Shown: in pieces, positions 19,499 through 39,940 of the stretch | Position numbering within the stretch: position 1 is the first letter of the stretch | Layout of the letters: each line of letters starts with the position of its first letter | Origin: Blastococcus sp. TF02A-26 | GTDB lineage: Bacteria; Actinomycetota; Actinomycetes; Mycobacteriales; Geodermatophilaceae | Assembly: GCF_003319125.1 (NCBI RefSeq) | Contig: NZ_QOHG01000002.1 | Location: 282,185-346,184, forward strand | Reading direction: 5' to 3' | DNA: 64,000 bases | Position numbers and translations under genes: made by a program | The notes under the pieces: model-generated | Seen by the model: the letters and a program-made list of their open reading frames with translations, nothing else | Told to the model about the DNA's origin: nothing | The model's database searches: none

Positions 19499-20160
19499 TT
19501 GGTGTCACTCCCCACGGGACCGCCCTTGACGGCCGAGCGGACGAGCACGAGGCCGCCCTTCGGGCCGGGGATGGCGCCCTTGATCAGCAGCAGGCCGCGC
19601 TCGGTGTCCACCTTGTGGACCACGAGCGACAGCGTCGTCGTCTTGACCGCACCCATGCGGCCGGCCATGCGCAGTCCCTTGAAGACACGGCCGGGGGTGG
19701 AGGCCCCGCCGATGGAACCGGGCGACCGGTGCTTGCGCTGGGTGCCGTGCGCGGCGCCCAGGCCCTTGAACCCGTGCCGCTTCATGACACCGGCGGTGCC
19801 CTTGCCCTTGCTCGTGCCGATGACGTCGACCTTGGCGACGCCGTCGAAGACCTCGGCCGTCAGCTCCTGGCCGACGGTGTAGGTGGCAGCGTCGTTGGTG
19901 CGCAGCTCCACCACGTGGCGGCGCGGCGTGACGCCGGCCTTCGCGAAGTGACCGCCCTCGGGCTTGTTCACCTTGCGCGGGTCGATCTCACCGAAGCCGA
20001 GCTGCACGGCCGAGTAGCCGTCCACCTCGGGGGTGCGCACCTGGGTCACCACGCACGGCCCCGCCTTGACGACGGTCACCGGCACCATGCGGTTGTTCTC
20101 GTCGAAGACCTGGGTCATGCCCAGCTTCTCGCCGAGGAGTCCGCGGAAGTTGCTCGCCAT
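19495..20160 (-). CDS. rplC: 50S ribosomal protein L3
   Basis: At 221 residues, it is an assembly initiator reaching to the peptidyl transferase centre. [55 protein letters not shown] and [23 protein letters not shown] are diagnostic. It follows rpsJ by 9 nt. Confidence 0.98.
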   Translation of the reverse strand: MASNFRGLLGEKLGMTQVFDENNRMVPVTVVKAGPCVVTQVRTPEVDGYSAVQLGFGEIDPRKVNKPEGGHFAKAGVTPRRHVVELRTNDAATYTVGQELTAEVFDGVAKVDVIGTSKGKGTAGVMKRHGFKGLGAAHGTQRKHRSPGSIGGASTPGRVFKGLRMAGRMGAVKTTTLSLVVHKVDTERGLLLIKGAIPGPKGGLVLVRSAVKGGPVGSDTK

Positions 20161-20169
20161 GACTCCCCC

Positions 20170-20475
20170 TTACTGGATGTTGACGTCGACCGAGGCCGGC
20201 AGGTCGATGCGCATGAGCGCGTCGACCGTCTTCGGCGTCGGGTCGAGGATGTCGATGAGGCGCTTGTGCGTACGCATCTCGAAGTGCTCCCGCGAGTCCT
20301 TGTACTTGTGCGGGGACCGGATGACGCAGTACACGTTCTTCTCCGTCGGCAGCGGCACCGGGCCGACGACGCGCGCACCGGTCTTCGTCACCGTGTCCAC
20401 GATGCGCCGCGCCGAGGCGTCGATCGCCTCGTGGTCGTAGGCCTTCAGCCGGATGCGGATCTTCTGTCCCGCCAT
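20170..20475 (-). CDS. rpsJ: 30S ribosomal protein S10 (NusE)
   Basis: At 101 residues, it is a 30S head protein and also the NusE antitermination partner of NusB and Nus[77 protein letters not shown] is canonical. The ATG at 20475 is chosen by homology, although the frame extends further. It leads the S10 operon, 140 nt after tuf. Confidence 0.98.
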   Translation of the reverse strand: MAGQKIRIRLKAYDHEAIDASARRIVDTVTKTGARVVGPVPLPTEKNVYCVIRSPHKYKDSREHFEMRTHKRLIDILDPTPKTVDALMRIDLPASVDVNIQ

Positions 20476-20516
20476 CGCCTTGTCTCGCTCCTGCCGATCG
20501 TGAGTCTGTCTGTGGT

Positions 20517-20536
20517 GGGTCCCGGAGTCGGGACCC
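20517..20536 (-). other. 8-bp hairpin upstream of rpsJ
   Basis: GGGTCCCG and CGGGACCC close on a 4-nt loop, 41 nt before the rpsJ start. It lies in the presumed S10 leader and may be a leader structure. No clear -35/-10 pair could be assigned nearby. Confidence 0.35.
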
Positions 20537-20573
20537 ATGGGTCCGAGCACGAGCGTCTGGCCCGGACCCGGGA

Positions 20574-20606
20574 GACGGGCGGCGGCCGATCCGGCCGCCG
20601 CCCGTC
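20574..20606 (-). terminator. Strong hairpin after tuf
   Basis: Fifteen exact base pairs (20574-20588 with 20592-20606) close on a 3-nt loop, beginning 9 nt after the tuf stop. It separates the str operon from the S10 operon. There is no T-run. Confidence 0.7.
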
Positions 20607-20615
20607 CACGGGGTG

Positions 20616-21809
<1,194 letters not shown>

Positions 21810-21873
21810 TGGGTTCCTCTCCTCGTGGTGTCGCAGTCGTGCGCGAACTCTGGGGTGGGGTTGCTGATGGGTT

Positions 21874-21897
21874 GCCGGGCGGGGGGTTCCGCCCGGC
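21874..21897 (-). other. 9-bp hairpin between fusA and tuf
   Basis: GCCGGGCGG and CCGCCCGGC pair around a 6-nt loop, 3 nt after the fusA stop. It could lower read-through into tuf or define a processing site. tuf often has an additional promoter in such spacers, but I could not identify one. Confidence 0.45.
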
Positions 21898-21900
21898 GGG

Positions 21901-24000
<2,100 letters not shown>

Positions 24001-24088
24001 CTCTACTTCTCCTCTTCGGTTCGGTCCGTGCACGGGTGCCGGGGGTCGCCCGGCGCATCCGCGGGCAGCGGGAGCTGGTGGAGTTCCG

Positions 24089-24559
24089 TCACCAGCGGTA
24101 GTGCGCGAAGGCCTTGTTGGACTCGGCCATCTTGTGGGTGTCCTCGCGGCGCTTGACCGCGGCTCCCAGACCGTTGCTCGCGTCGAGCAGCTCGTTCATG
24201 AGGCGCTCGGTCATGGTCTTCTCGCGGCGCGCGCGGCTGTACTGGATCAGCCAGCGCAGGCCGAGGGTGGTGCTGCGGGAGGCGCGGACCTCGACCGGGA
24301 CCTGGTAGGTCGCACCACCGACGCGGCGGCTGCGGACCTCGAGGGCCGGCTTGACGTTGTCCAGCGCACGCTTGAGCGTGACGACCGGGTCGGTGTCGGT
24401 CTTGGCGCGGCAGCCCTCGAGGGCGCCGTAGACGATCGCCTCGGCGACCGAGCGCTTGCCGTCGACGAGGACCTTGTTCACCAGCTGGGTCACCAGCGGC
24501 GACTGGTAGACCGGGTCGGCGACGAGCGGACGACGGGGAGCGGGACCCTTGCGGGGCAT
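24089..24559 (-). CDS. rpsG: 30S ribosomal protein S7
   Basis: At 156 residues, it nucleates the 30S head and contacts E-site t[40 protein letters not shown] and the ending [13 protein letters not shown] are canonical. It begins 1 nt after the rpsL stop. Confidence 0.98.
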   Translation of the reverse strand: MPRKGPAPRRPLVADPVYQSPLVTQLVNKVLVDGKRSVAEAIVYGALEGCRAKTDTDPVVTLKRALDNVKPALEVRSRRVGGATYQVPVEVRASRSTTLGLRWLIQYSRARREKTMTERLMNELLDASNGLGAAVKRREDTHKMAESNKAFAHYRW

Positions 24560-24560
24560 G

Positions 24561-24935
24561 TCAGCTCTTCTCCTTCTTCGCGCCGTACCGGCTGCGAGCC
24601 TGCTTGCGGTTGCGGACGCCCTGGGTGTCCAGCGAGCCGCGGATGATCTTGTAGCGCACACCCGGGAGGTCCTTCACACGACCACCGCGCACGAGCACCA
24701 TCGAGTGCTCCTGCAGGTTGTGGCCGACACCGGGGATGTAGGCGGTGACCTCGATGCCACTGGTGAGGCGGACGCGGGCGACCTTGCGCAGCGCCGAGTT
24801 CGGCTTCTTCGGCGTCGTCGTGTACACGCGGGTGCACACGCCACGGCGCTGAGGGGAACCCTTCAGCGCCGGGGTCTTGGTCTTCTCGACCTTGTCCTCG
24901 CGGCCCTTGCGGACCAGCTGGTTGATCGTGGGCAT
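24561..24935 (-). CDS. rpsL: 30S ribosomal protein S12
   Basis: At 124 residues, it is the decoding-centre protein. [35 protein letters not shown] and [15 protein letters not shown] are intact. The two lysines at which streptomycin-resistance changes usually occur are both lysine here, so the sequence looks streptomycin-sensitive. It is the first gene of the str operon. Confidence 0.98.
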   Translation of the reverse strand: MPTINQLVRKGREDKVEKTKTPALKGSPQRRGVCTRVYTTTPKKPNSALRKVARVRLTSGIEVTAYIPGVGHNLQEHSMVLVRGGRVKDLPGVRYKIIRGSLDTQGVRNRKQARSRYGAKKEKS

Positions 24936-25476
24936 GGGGGGCCTGGATCTCCTACCTGCGCTGGGTCGTGCTGTCGGTCGGTGCTCTGTCTTCGGTGCAC
25001 TGTCTTCGTGGCTCTCGTGCCGGGTGCCGGTCCTGCTGGGTGGGCCCGGTCCAGGCGCGCCGCACCTCCGGTCCCCGCGGTCGGGCGTGTCGCCCTTCCC
25101 GGGACCGGTCGGCGTTGCCAACCGGATCGGTCGCCCCCCGCGACTCGGCGCCACCAACCTGCCGGCGAGCGCACCGCGAACGGGAGCAGGCCCAGGACAC
25201 CCTGGGCACGGCTGACCACGATACCCGCGCCGCGGAGGCCGGTGCAAACCGGGTCCCCATGTCGACGGAGCGAGGCCCGTGACCTCGGACTCAGATGGGG
25301 TCAACGCCGTCCGCGCCGGTTCATTCCCGGGCCTCGGCGGTGACCGGAACTCTACTGCCGACCGCCGTCCGTCGGCCCGTCGGCGGCCCGCGGGAGCCCC
25401 GACTGTCGTACCCCGGTCCTACCGTCGGTGCCAGGACGGACACCCACGGCGACGAGCCGGGGAGCGAGGGGGAACG
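24936..25476. other. 541-nt divergent intergenic region between rpsL and the protease gene
   Basis: It holds a promoter-like site for the minus-strand str operon (25218-25247), a leader of about 275 nt, and the 5' region of the plus-strand protease gene ending in a GAGGGGG ribosome binding site. Open frames crossing it on both strands lack homology or codon-position signal. No RNA gene was recognised. Confidence 0.5.
25218..25247 (-). promoter_or_regulatory. Putative sigma-A promoter of the str operon (rpsL-rpsG-fusA-tuf)
   Basis: On the minus strand TTGCAC and TATCGT are spaced by 18 nt, the best housekeeping-type match upstream of rpsL. It would give a leader of about 275 nt. Confidence 0.5.
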
Positions 25477-26466
25477 GTGCAGGTCGACGAGGCCCGGGAG
25501 CTGAAGCTGCGCCTCGGGGCGCGCGTGGCGGGGTGGGACGTCCCGGTGACCGCCAGCGGCCTGGCGCCCGGGCGTGCGTGGTTCCGTCCCGCCTTCGGCC
25601 TGGCGCCGGTGGCCCCGGGCCAGGTCCGGCTGGCGGTGCGGGTGGCCACGCGGGCCGACGCCGCCGTCCTGCTCGACGGGGTCTCCGACGCCGTGCGCGC
25701 AGAGGTGGACGTGCGCGTCATCGGGCCGGTGCGGGCACTGCACTCCCCCGTCGGCACCGCCGGCGTCTCCCCCGCCGACCTGCAGCGCCGGGTCCGACCG
25801 CTGCGGCCCGGGCTGTCGGTCGCCCACCCCACGGTCACCGCAGGGACCCTCGGTGGCTTCGTGCGGGTGGGCGGGCGCCGCGCCGCGCTCTCGAACAACC
25901 ACGTGCTGGCCGCGAGCGACGCCGCCACCCCGGGCGACGCGATCCTGCAGCCGGGCCCGGCCGACGGGGGCACCGCCGCGGACCGCGTGGCGACGCTGGG
26001 CGCCTTCCCGCGCCTCACGGCCGGGCCCAACCTGGTCGACGCCGCCGTCGCCGTCCTGGACGACGGGGTGGCGGCGGACCCGGGCGCTTACCCGGGCGGC
26101 CCCCTGGGCGCCACCGTGGTCGACGGCGATGACGTGGACCCCGACGTCCAGGTGGAGAAGGTGGGGCGCACCACGGGGCACACGCACGGCCGGGTCACCG
26201 CGGTCGAGGTCGACGGCGTGGCCGTGCAGTACGACGACGCCGTCCACACGTTCGACGGGCAGATCGAGATCGAGGGTCTGGGTGGCGCCTTCAGCGCAGG
26301 CGGGGACAGCGGCTCGGTGATCTGGCGCAGCGCCGATCGCGCCCCGCTGGCGCTGCTGTTCGCGGGCAGCGACATCGGCGGCGCGCAGGGCGGCGGGGTG
26401 ACCTACGCCAGCCCCCTGGCCACGGTCCTGCGGGTGCTCGGCGCGCAGTGGGGGATCTCCGGGTGA
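25477..26466 (+). CDS. Trypsin-like serine protease domain protein
   Basis: This 329-residue product starts at a GTG preceded by GAGGGGG. Residues about 105-325 form a chymotrypsin-like fold with a complete triad: His142 in ALSNNHVLA, Asp188 in NLVDAAVAVLD, and Ser278 in AGGDSGSVIW. Residues 1-90 form a separate domain (GQVRLAVRVATRADAA....VIGPVRAL) that may be a prodomain. No signal peptide is visible with this start, so the protein may be cytoplasmic or exported by another route. The neighbouring small gene resembles the N-terminal domain. The substrate is unknown. Confidence 0.8.
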   Translation: MQVDEARELKLRLGARVAGWDVPVTASGLAPGRAWFRPAFGLAPVAPGQVRLAVRVATRADAAVLLDGVSDAVRAEVDVRVIGPVRALHSPVGTAGVSPADLQRRVRPLRPGLSVAHPTVTAGTLGGFVRVGGRRAALSNNHVLAASDAATPGDAILQPGPADGGTAADRVATLGAFPRLTAGPNLVDAAVAVLDDGVAADPGAYPGGPLGATVVDGDDVDPDVQVEKVGRTTGHTHGRVTAVEVDGVAVQYDDAVHTFDGQIEIEGLGGAFSAGGDSGSVIWRSADRAPLALLFAGSDIGGAQGGGVTYASPLATVLRVLGAQWGISG

Positions 26467-26518
26467 CCGGTGCCGCCGGGCACTGTTCGTATCGGCGGGA
26501 GTGGCGCACCATGGAGGG

Positions 26519-26734
26519 GTGTCCGACCGTGCCTCCGCCCGCGCCGCGAAGAGCGCCCTGAGCCAGCGGCTCGCTGCCGTGCCCGAGGTCGTGGGCATCG
26601 GGCTGGCGCGCCGCGGCACCGGCTACGTCGTGAAGGTGGACCTGGCCGATCCGGGAGCCGTCGGTCGCGTCCCCGGCGACGTCGACGGGGTGCGCGTGGT
26701 CACGCAGGTCGTCGGGGCGGTACGCCCGCTCTGA
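26519..26734 (+). CDS. Small protein resembling the protease N-terminal domain
   Basis: It is about 71 residues from the GTG at 26519; an in-frame GTG at 26501 would add six residues. The ribosome binding site is ambiguous for both starts. The segment VVGIGLARRGTGYVVKVDL and the ending VDGVRVVTQVVGAVRPL follow the same strand-loop pattern as residues 40-88 of the upstream protease (...VRLAVRVATRAD...RVIGPVRAL). It lies 52 nt downstream of that gene on the same strand. By analogy it may be a stand-alone propeptide-like chaperone or inhibitor. This is inference from an eye alignment only. Confidence 0.6.
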   Translation: MSDRASARAAKSALSQRLAAVPEVVGIGLARRGTGYVVKVDLADPGAVGRVPGDVDGVRVVTQVVGAVRPL

Positions 26735-26795
26735 CCGCCCGCCGATACGGTCGTGCCCGGCGCCGACGAGGGCGCCGACGACCCCGGGAGGGCAC

Positions 26796-27839
<1,044 letters not shown>

Positions 27840-27864
27840 TCCCCCCGTTGCGTCACATGACGCG

Positions 27865-27900
27865 AGAGGGCCCCGCAGGCTGATGCCTGCGGGGCCCTCT
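27865..27900. terminator. Bidirectional terminator between the LLM oxidoreductase and rpoC
   Basis: A perfect 16-bp stem (AGAGGGCCCCGCAGGC, 27865-27880, with 27885-27900) closes on a TGAT loop, 25 nt after the plus-strand gene and 12 nt after the rpoC stop. The symmetry suits termination from both directions. Confidence 0.85.
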
Positions 27901-27912
27901 GCGTCTACGGGG

Positions 27913-31818
<3,906 letters not shown>

Positions 31819-31869
31819 CTGATTACCCCTTTCAGGGGCTAGTTCTTCTTCATGGTGGGAGTCGGGGGC

Positions 31870-31900
31870 GCCGGCCGGCCCCGGTCAGGGGCCGGCCGGC
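31870..31900 (-). other. 13-bp hairpin between rpoB and rpoC
   Basis: GCCGGCCGGCCCC pairs exactly with 31888-31900 around a 5-nt loop, 6 nt after the rpoB stop. Both genes are needed in equal amounts, so it is more likely a stability or processing element than a full terminator. Confidence 0.5.
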
Positions 31901-31906
31901 GGCCGA

Positions 31907-35410
<3,504 letters not shown>

Positions 35411-35763
35411 GATGCGTCCTTCCAAGGACCTCACGACGTGCGGGCGGTCGGCGGTGCTTTTTCGTCCTGGGTCGTCGTCGGTTTCGGCGGGGCTGACCCG
35501 AGCCTGAAGAGGCCCTGTCCGAGGAGCACCGGAGGGGGCCTGGGGACGGGTTCCCGGGCACCCCGAGTGACCCGTCTCGGCGGGCATGCAGTCAGGGGGC
35601 AGCGCAACAGGGAACCCTACCCCTGCTCCGGGGCACTGTCCACGTCGGGGGTCGTGACGACCGACACCCGGGAAGGACCAGTGCGCGGAGCGGGACTGCC
35701 GCGAGCCATGGTGCCAGCCCGCGGCCGTCCGTCACGCCGCCACGCCGTACGGCGAGCGCTTCC
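35411..35763. other. 353-nt region holding the rpoB promoter and leader
   Basis: It contains the promoter at 35614-35642 and a leader of about 195 nt before the TTG start of rpoB. The upstream 120 nt lie between that promoter and the stop of the last mce-operon gene, where a small TCCTCAC/GTGAGGA hairpin (35761-35780) overlaps the stop codon. No other gene was seen. Confidence 0.5.
35614..35642 (-). promoter_or_regulatory. Putative sigma-A promoter of rpoBC
   Basis: On the minus strand TGGACA and TAGGGT are separated by exactly 17 nt, a good match to the housekeeping consensus, about 200 nt upstream of the rpoB start. Confidence 0.65.
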
Positions 35764-36606
35764 TCACCCTGTGGTGAGGACCGTCAGCTCGCTGATCTTC
35801 CAGTCGTCGTCGACCTGGACCATGCGGATCTGCACGGTGCGCACGCAGGACTGCTCGCCCTCCGGGGTGACCACGCACTCGCTGCCCTCGGGTGCGGGCT
35901 GGGTGCCGGTGTTCACCGACTTCGCCACCAGTTGGCCGAAGACCACGAGCGTGGCCTCGTCCTGCTCGTCGTCCACCTGCTGGACCGCGACGTCGCGCAC
36001 GTCGTAGCGGATGGTCGCCGACACCTGCTCGTACGTGTCGATGAGCGCGCCCTGCGTCTCGGCCTCGTACTGGGTGCGCAGGTCCCCGGTGAGCGCGTCG
36101 AGCTGGCCGGCGACGCTGCCCGCGGAGTCCTCGTAGTCGTACCGGTAGACCGCCTCGACGTTCTCCTGCGCCGCCGTGAAGATGTCGGGGTCCACGTGGG
36201 TGCGGTCCGGCCGCTGCCAGACCAGGAGCGCGGCGGCGACCGCGGCCAGGACGCAGAGCACCGCCAGGACGGCGACCACCGACACCCGCCGCCGGGGTCC
36301 GGTGCCGGCTCCCGTGCGGTCAGCGGCGGCGGTCGCGGAGCGCGCACGGGCCGGCCGCTGCCGGCGGGCGGACGCTCCGGCGCCGGAGGGCTCGGGGCGG
36401 TCCGTGGCGGGCGCGGGACGGTCCTCCGGGTCGGCGGCGGCCGGGCGGGGCCGCGGGGCGGGCCGGGGCGCGGCCGGCCGCTCGCCGGAGACGTCCTCGC
36501 GCTCGCGCCGGCTGCCGGCGACGCGGGGCCGGGGGCTCGGGCGCTGCGCCGCCCCGGGCCGGGGGCGCGGCGTGGGCCGCGGACGGTCGTCGGGGCGGTC
36601 AGTCAT
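35764..36606 (-). CDS. Mce-associated membrane protein (distal)
   Basis: At 280 residues, it has a ~105-residue Pro/Arg-rich cytoplasmic N-terminus and one transmembrane helix (VSVVAVLAVLCVLAAVAAALLVW, about 109-131). An extracytoplasmic domain follows with the VDPDIFTAAQENVEAVYRYDYEDSAGSVAGQLDALTGDL pattern of Mas proteins, and a DDWKISELTVL ending. In mycobacteria such proteins stabilise Mce transporter complexes. It overlaps the preceding gene by 8 nt and ends the mce operon. Confidence 0.8.
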   Translation of the reverse strand: MTDRPDDRPRPTPRPRPGAAQRPSPRPRVAGSRREREDVSGERPAAPRPAPRPRPAAADPEDRPAPATDRPEPSGAGASARRQRPARARSATAAADRTGAGTGPRRRVSVVAVLAVLCVLAAVAAALLVWQRPDRTHVDPDIFTAAQENVEAVYRYDYEDSAGSVAGQLDALTGDLRTQYEAETQGALIDTYEQVSATIRYDVRDVAVQQVDDEQDEATLVVFGQLVAKSVNTGTQPAPEGSECVVTPEGEQSCVRTVQIRMVQVDDDWKISELTVLTTG

Positions 36607-37354
36607 CGGACCCGGTCCCCCTGATCGCCGACAGCAGCCAGCGGTCGCCCTCGCGCCGCAGGTCGACCTCGATGCGGTCGCGGCGCACCTGGGCGGGGAC
36701 GCCGGCCGCCTGCCGGGTGGTCGCGATGACCATCACCACCGTGCCCTCGTCCTCGGTCGCGCGGGTGACGCCGGCACCGACCACCTCGGAGCTGGTGACG
36801 GCCTGGGCGTCGACGATCTGCTGCCGCGCCTCCTCCAGCCCCGACACCGACTCCTCGGTGAGCTCGCCGGTGGTGACCCGGCGGGCCTGCTCGATGTCGT
36901 CGTCGATGGTCAGGTGGTCGAACGACGTCAGGTCGACGACGTTGGAGCGGGCGGCCTGGAGCACGTCGACGTAGGTGCCCGTGCGCACCGAGGACTCCTC
37001 GGCGAAGAGCCGCGGCGCGAGCAGGTAGGCGTTCAGCGCCAGCAGGAGGATCAGCAGCACGCCCAGCGCCGGGGCGAGCGGGACGCTGATCCGCCGGCGG
37101 CGGCGGACCGGGGCGTCGTCGGCGTCGGCGTCCGTGTCGCCCACGGGGTCGGCGTCGGCCTCGTCGCGCTCGGGGGCCCGGCGGGCCGGAGCGTCGGCCG
37201 GCGTCTCCTCGCCGGTCGCGAGGGCCGGCTCGTCGCCGTGGTCGGCGACGGCCGTCGTCCGGGCGCCGGCGGCCTCGGCGTCCCCGTCCGGGGGCGTCGC
37301 CGCGTCCGGCCCGCGTCGGCGCGCGCTCGGGCGCGGCCGGTCGGGGTCGCTCAC
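36599..37354 (-). CDS. Mce-associated membrane protein (proximal)
   Basis: At 251 residues, it has an Asp/Ala-rich N-terminus with an RRRRRI stop-transfer patch and one transmembrane helix (about 90-110, ISVPLAPALGVLLILLLALNAYLL). A periplasm-facing domain follows with TYVDVLQAARSNVVDLTSFDHLTIDDDIEQARRVTTGEL and a GDRWLLSAI ending, as in Mas proteins. It lies 61 nt after mceF and overlaps the next Mas gene, so two related accessory proteins are encoded in tandem. Confidence 0.8.
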   Translation of the reverse strand: MSDPDRPRPSARRRGPDAATPPDGDAEAAGARTTAVADHGDEPALATGEETPADAPARRAPERDEADADPVGDTDADADDAPVRRRRRISVPLAPALGVLLILLLALNAYLLAPRLFAEESSVRTGTYVDVLQAARSNVVDLTSFDHLTIDDDIEQARRVTTGELTEESVSGLEEARQQIVDAQAVTSSEVVGAGVTRATEDEGTVVMVIATTRQAAGVPAQVRRDRIEVDLRREGDRWLLSAIRGTGSDD

Positions 37355-37415
37355 GGATGGGTCCTCTCGGTCGGGCGGGCGGGTCGGTCGTCGGGGTGCG
37401 GCTGGCGCTGCACCG

Positions 37416-38690
37416 TCACGGTGCCCCCACGCCGACGGCGAAGGGCAACCCGCCCAGGATGGTCGACAGCACGTCGTCGAGGGTGGCCAGGATCGGCGGC
37501 AGCCCGCCGATCTGCCCCTGGGGACCCGGGGAGCCGACCCCTCCGTCGCGGCCGATGTTCTGCTCGCCGCGCAGGGTCGAGCCGCTCTCGTCGACGCCGT
37601 CGCCCGGGTTCGGGTCGGCCCCGTTGATCACGTCGCAGCGGACCGACTCGGTGTCGATGCGCAGGATGTCGTCCGGGCTGTTCGCGGCGCCGGTCGAGAC
37701 GTAGCCGCTGGTGCAGGCCCGCGGGTCGTCGGCGTTGAGCACGAAGCCGAAGTGCGCCCGCATCTCGTCGCCGTCGCGCCGGACCACGGTGAAGCCACCG
37801 GAGACGACGTCGGGGTAGGTGACGAGCAGCTGCTCGACCGCGGTCAGCCGCGGGATGGTCACCCCGTTGAGGATGTCGACGTGGTTGACCAGCGAGCCCA
37901 GCCCGGGGCCGGCCCGGTCGAGGAGCCGCTGCAGGGCGTCGCCGGCCTCCGGCGCGCTGACCAGCAGCCCGCGCAGGTCCGGGTCGATGTCGACGAGGGT
38001 GTCGCTGACCCCGCGCAGGTCGTCGGCCCACTGCTCGATGGCCGAGCGGCTGGCGACCTGGGTGTCGAGCACGGTCCGGCCGTCGGTGATGAGGGCCAGC
38101 GTCTGCGGCAGCGACTCCTCGGCGCGCGCCAGGAGCAGGTCGCCGTTGTCGATCAGCCGGGCGAGGTCGTCGCCGGCGCCCTCGAAGGCGTTCCCGAGCT
38201 CCTCCACGACGACCCGCAGGTCCTCGGGGTCGACGGAGTTGACCAGCTCGTCGACGTTGAGCAGCAGCTGCTCGACCGGGATCGGGATCGCGGTGCGCTC
38301 GACCGGGATGACCGCGCCGTCCTGCAGGTACGGGCCGTCGTCGGCGGCGGGCCGCAGGTCGACGTACTGCTCCCCCACCGCGCTGCGCGTGGCGACGACG
38401 GCGTCGGTGTCGGCCGGGATGTCCTCGGCGTCGGGGTCGATGGTGAGCGTGACGCGGACGCCGTCCTCGGTCAGCTGCATGTCGCTGACCCGACCGACGG
38501 CGACGCCCCGGTAGGTGACCTCGGCGTTGACGAAGATGCCGCCGGAGTCGACGAAGTCGGCCTCCACCTCGTAGCCGGTGCCGAGCAGCAGCCGGTCCAG
38601 GCCGACGTAGTTGAAGCCGACGTAGGAGATGCCGAGCAGCGCGACGACGGCGAACGCCAGCAGCTGGAGCTTCGTCTTCCGGGTGATCAC
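37416..38690 (-). CDS. mceF: Mce family protein MceF
   Basis: At 424 residues, it has an N-terminal anchor (LQLLAFAVVALLGISYVGFNYVG), then the MlaD/MCE domain with the YEVEADFVDSGGIFVNAEVTYRGVAVGRVSDMQL block. A long helical region follows, and a Pro/Gly-rich C-terminus lies at the end. MceA-F form the hexameric tunnel that carries lipids or sterols across the periplasm. The GTG start overlaps the mceE stop by 4 nt. Assignment as F rests on position and the lack of a lipobox. Confidence 0.88.
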   Translation of the reverse strand: MITRKTKLQLLAFAVVALLGISYVGFNYVGLDRLLLGTGYEVEADFVDSGGIFVNAEVTYRGVAVGRVSDMQLTEDGVRVTLTIDPDAEDIPADTDAVVATRSAVGEQYVDLRPAADDGPYLQDGAVIPVERTAIPIPVEQLLLNVDELVNSVDPEDLRVVVEELGNAFEGAGDDLARLIDNGDLLLARAEESLPQTLALITDGRTVLDTQVASRSAIEQWADDLRGVSDTLVDIDPDLRGLLVSAPEAGDALQRLLDRAGPGLGSLVNHVDILNGVTIPRLTAVEQLLVTYPDVVSGGFTVVRRDGDEMRAHFGFVLNADDPRACTSGYVSTGAANSPDDILRIDTESVRCDVINGADPNPGDGVDESGSTLRGEQNIGRDGGVGSPGPQGQIGGLPPILATLDDVLSTILGGLPFAVGVGAP

Positions 38691-39940
38691 GGCGTGCCTC
38701 CCACGATCGCGGGGATGTCGCCGGCGATGGACGGCGCCGGGGCGGGCTGGCCCTCCCCGGTCGTGGTGGCGGTCTGCTCGCCGCCGGTGTCGCCGGCGCC
38801 GTTGGCCGGCGAGGTCCCGGGCACGCCGCAGGCGCCGCCGGCGATCGCCGCCGGGTCGAGGATCTCCAGGCCTCCGGTCACCGGGTCGACGACGTAGCGG
38901 CAGAGCAGCTCCCGCAGGTCGAAGCCCAGGGTGGCCGTCATGTTCGTATACAGGCCGTAGCCGCCGGTGCGGGCGTCGTACCGCGGGTTCAGCGGGCACG
39001 GGTCGCCGGTGAGGCAGCCCTGGACCGAGCTGGCCGGGAAGGGGTAGGTCAGCAGCAGGTCCAGGGAGTTGGCGAGGTCCGGGCCGGCCGCGGCGAGCTG
39101 GCTGAGGATCGGCTGCAGCAGCCGGAGGTCCTCGACGGTGTTCTGCCCCGCCTCGTTGATGACGCGGGTGCCGACGTCGCCCAGTCGCGCGAGGCTGTCG
39201 AGCATCGAGACCAGGAGGTCGCGCTGCTGGGTCACGACGTCCAGGCCGGGGCCGATGCTGTCCAGCGCCGTCTCGATCGTCTCGGTGCGACCGGCGAGGG
39301 TGCCGGCGAGCGCGTTGACGCTGTCCAGCGCCCGGTTGATCTCCTCGCGCTGCTGGTCCAGGCCCCCGATCAGCACGTCGAGGGAGTCGAGGGTGTTCCG
39401 GATCGCCTCCTCGCGACCCTCCAGGGCGACACCGAGCTCGCGGCTGATGGTCTGCAGCTGGGCGAGCCCGCCGCCGTTGAGGACGAGGGACAGCGCGCCG
39501 AGCAGCTCCTCGACCTCGACGTTGCGGTTGGTCCGGTCGAGCTCGATCAGGGAGCCGTCCTCCAGCTCCCCCTGCGGGTCCTCGTTGCCCGGCGCGGCGA
39601 GCTCGACGTACTTCTCACCGAGGAGGGAGGACTGCTGGATCATCGCCACGGCGTTGGCCGGGAGGTCGACGTCGCCGTTCACCTGGACGGTGACCAGCGC
39701 CGTCCAGTCGTCGGACAGCTCGATGTCCTCCACCCGACCCACGGCCACGTCGGCGACCCGGACACCGGCCTGCGGGACGAGGTCGAGGACGTCGAGGAAC
39801 TGGATCTGCACGGTGTACGGGTCGTCTCCCAGGTCCGCACCGCCGGGGAGGGACAGCGAGTAGGCGCCGCGGAACCCGCACCCGCTGAGCATCAGCACGC
39901 CGGCCGCCAGTGCGGCCGCGCGGCGCACGCCGGCCCTCAC
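38687..39940 (-). CDS. mceE: Mce family lipoprotein MceE
   Basis: At 417 residues, it has a signal peptide with lipobox ([16 protein letters not shown], Cys at about 21), which marks the lipoprotein MceE/LprK position. The MCE domain (YTVQIQFLDVLDLVPQAGVRVADVAVGRVEDIEL) is followed by a long coiled helical region and a Cys-containing tail. It overlaps mceD and mceF by 4 nt each. Confidence 0.9.
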   Translation of the reverse strand: MRAGVRRAAALAAGVLMLSGCGFRGAYSLSLPGGADLGDDPYTVQIQFLDVLDLVPQAGVRVADVAVGRVEDIELSDDWTALVTVQVNGDVDLPANAVAMIQQSSLLGEKYVELAAPGNEDPQGELEDGSLIELDRTNRNVEVEELLGALSLVLNGGGLAQLQTISRELGVALEGREEAIRNTLDSLDVLIGGLDQQREEINRALDSVNALAGTLAGRTETIETALDSIGPGLDVVTQQRDLLVSMLDSLARLGDVGTRVINEAGQNTVEDLRLLQPILSQLAAAGPDLANSLDLLLTYPFPASSVQGCLTGDPCPLNPRYDARTGGYGLYTNMTATLGFDLRELLCRYVVDPVTGGLEILDPAAIAGGACGVPGTSPANGAGDTGGEQTATTTGEGQPAPAPSIAGDIPAIVGGTP

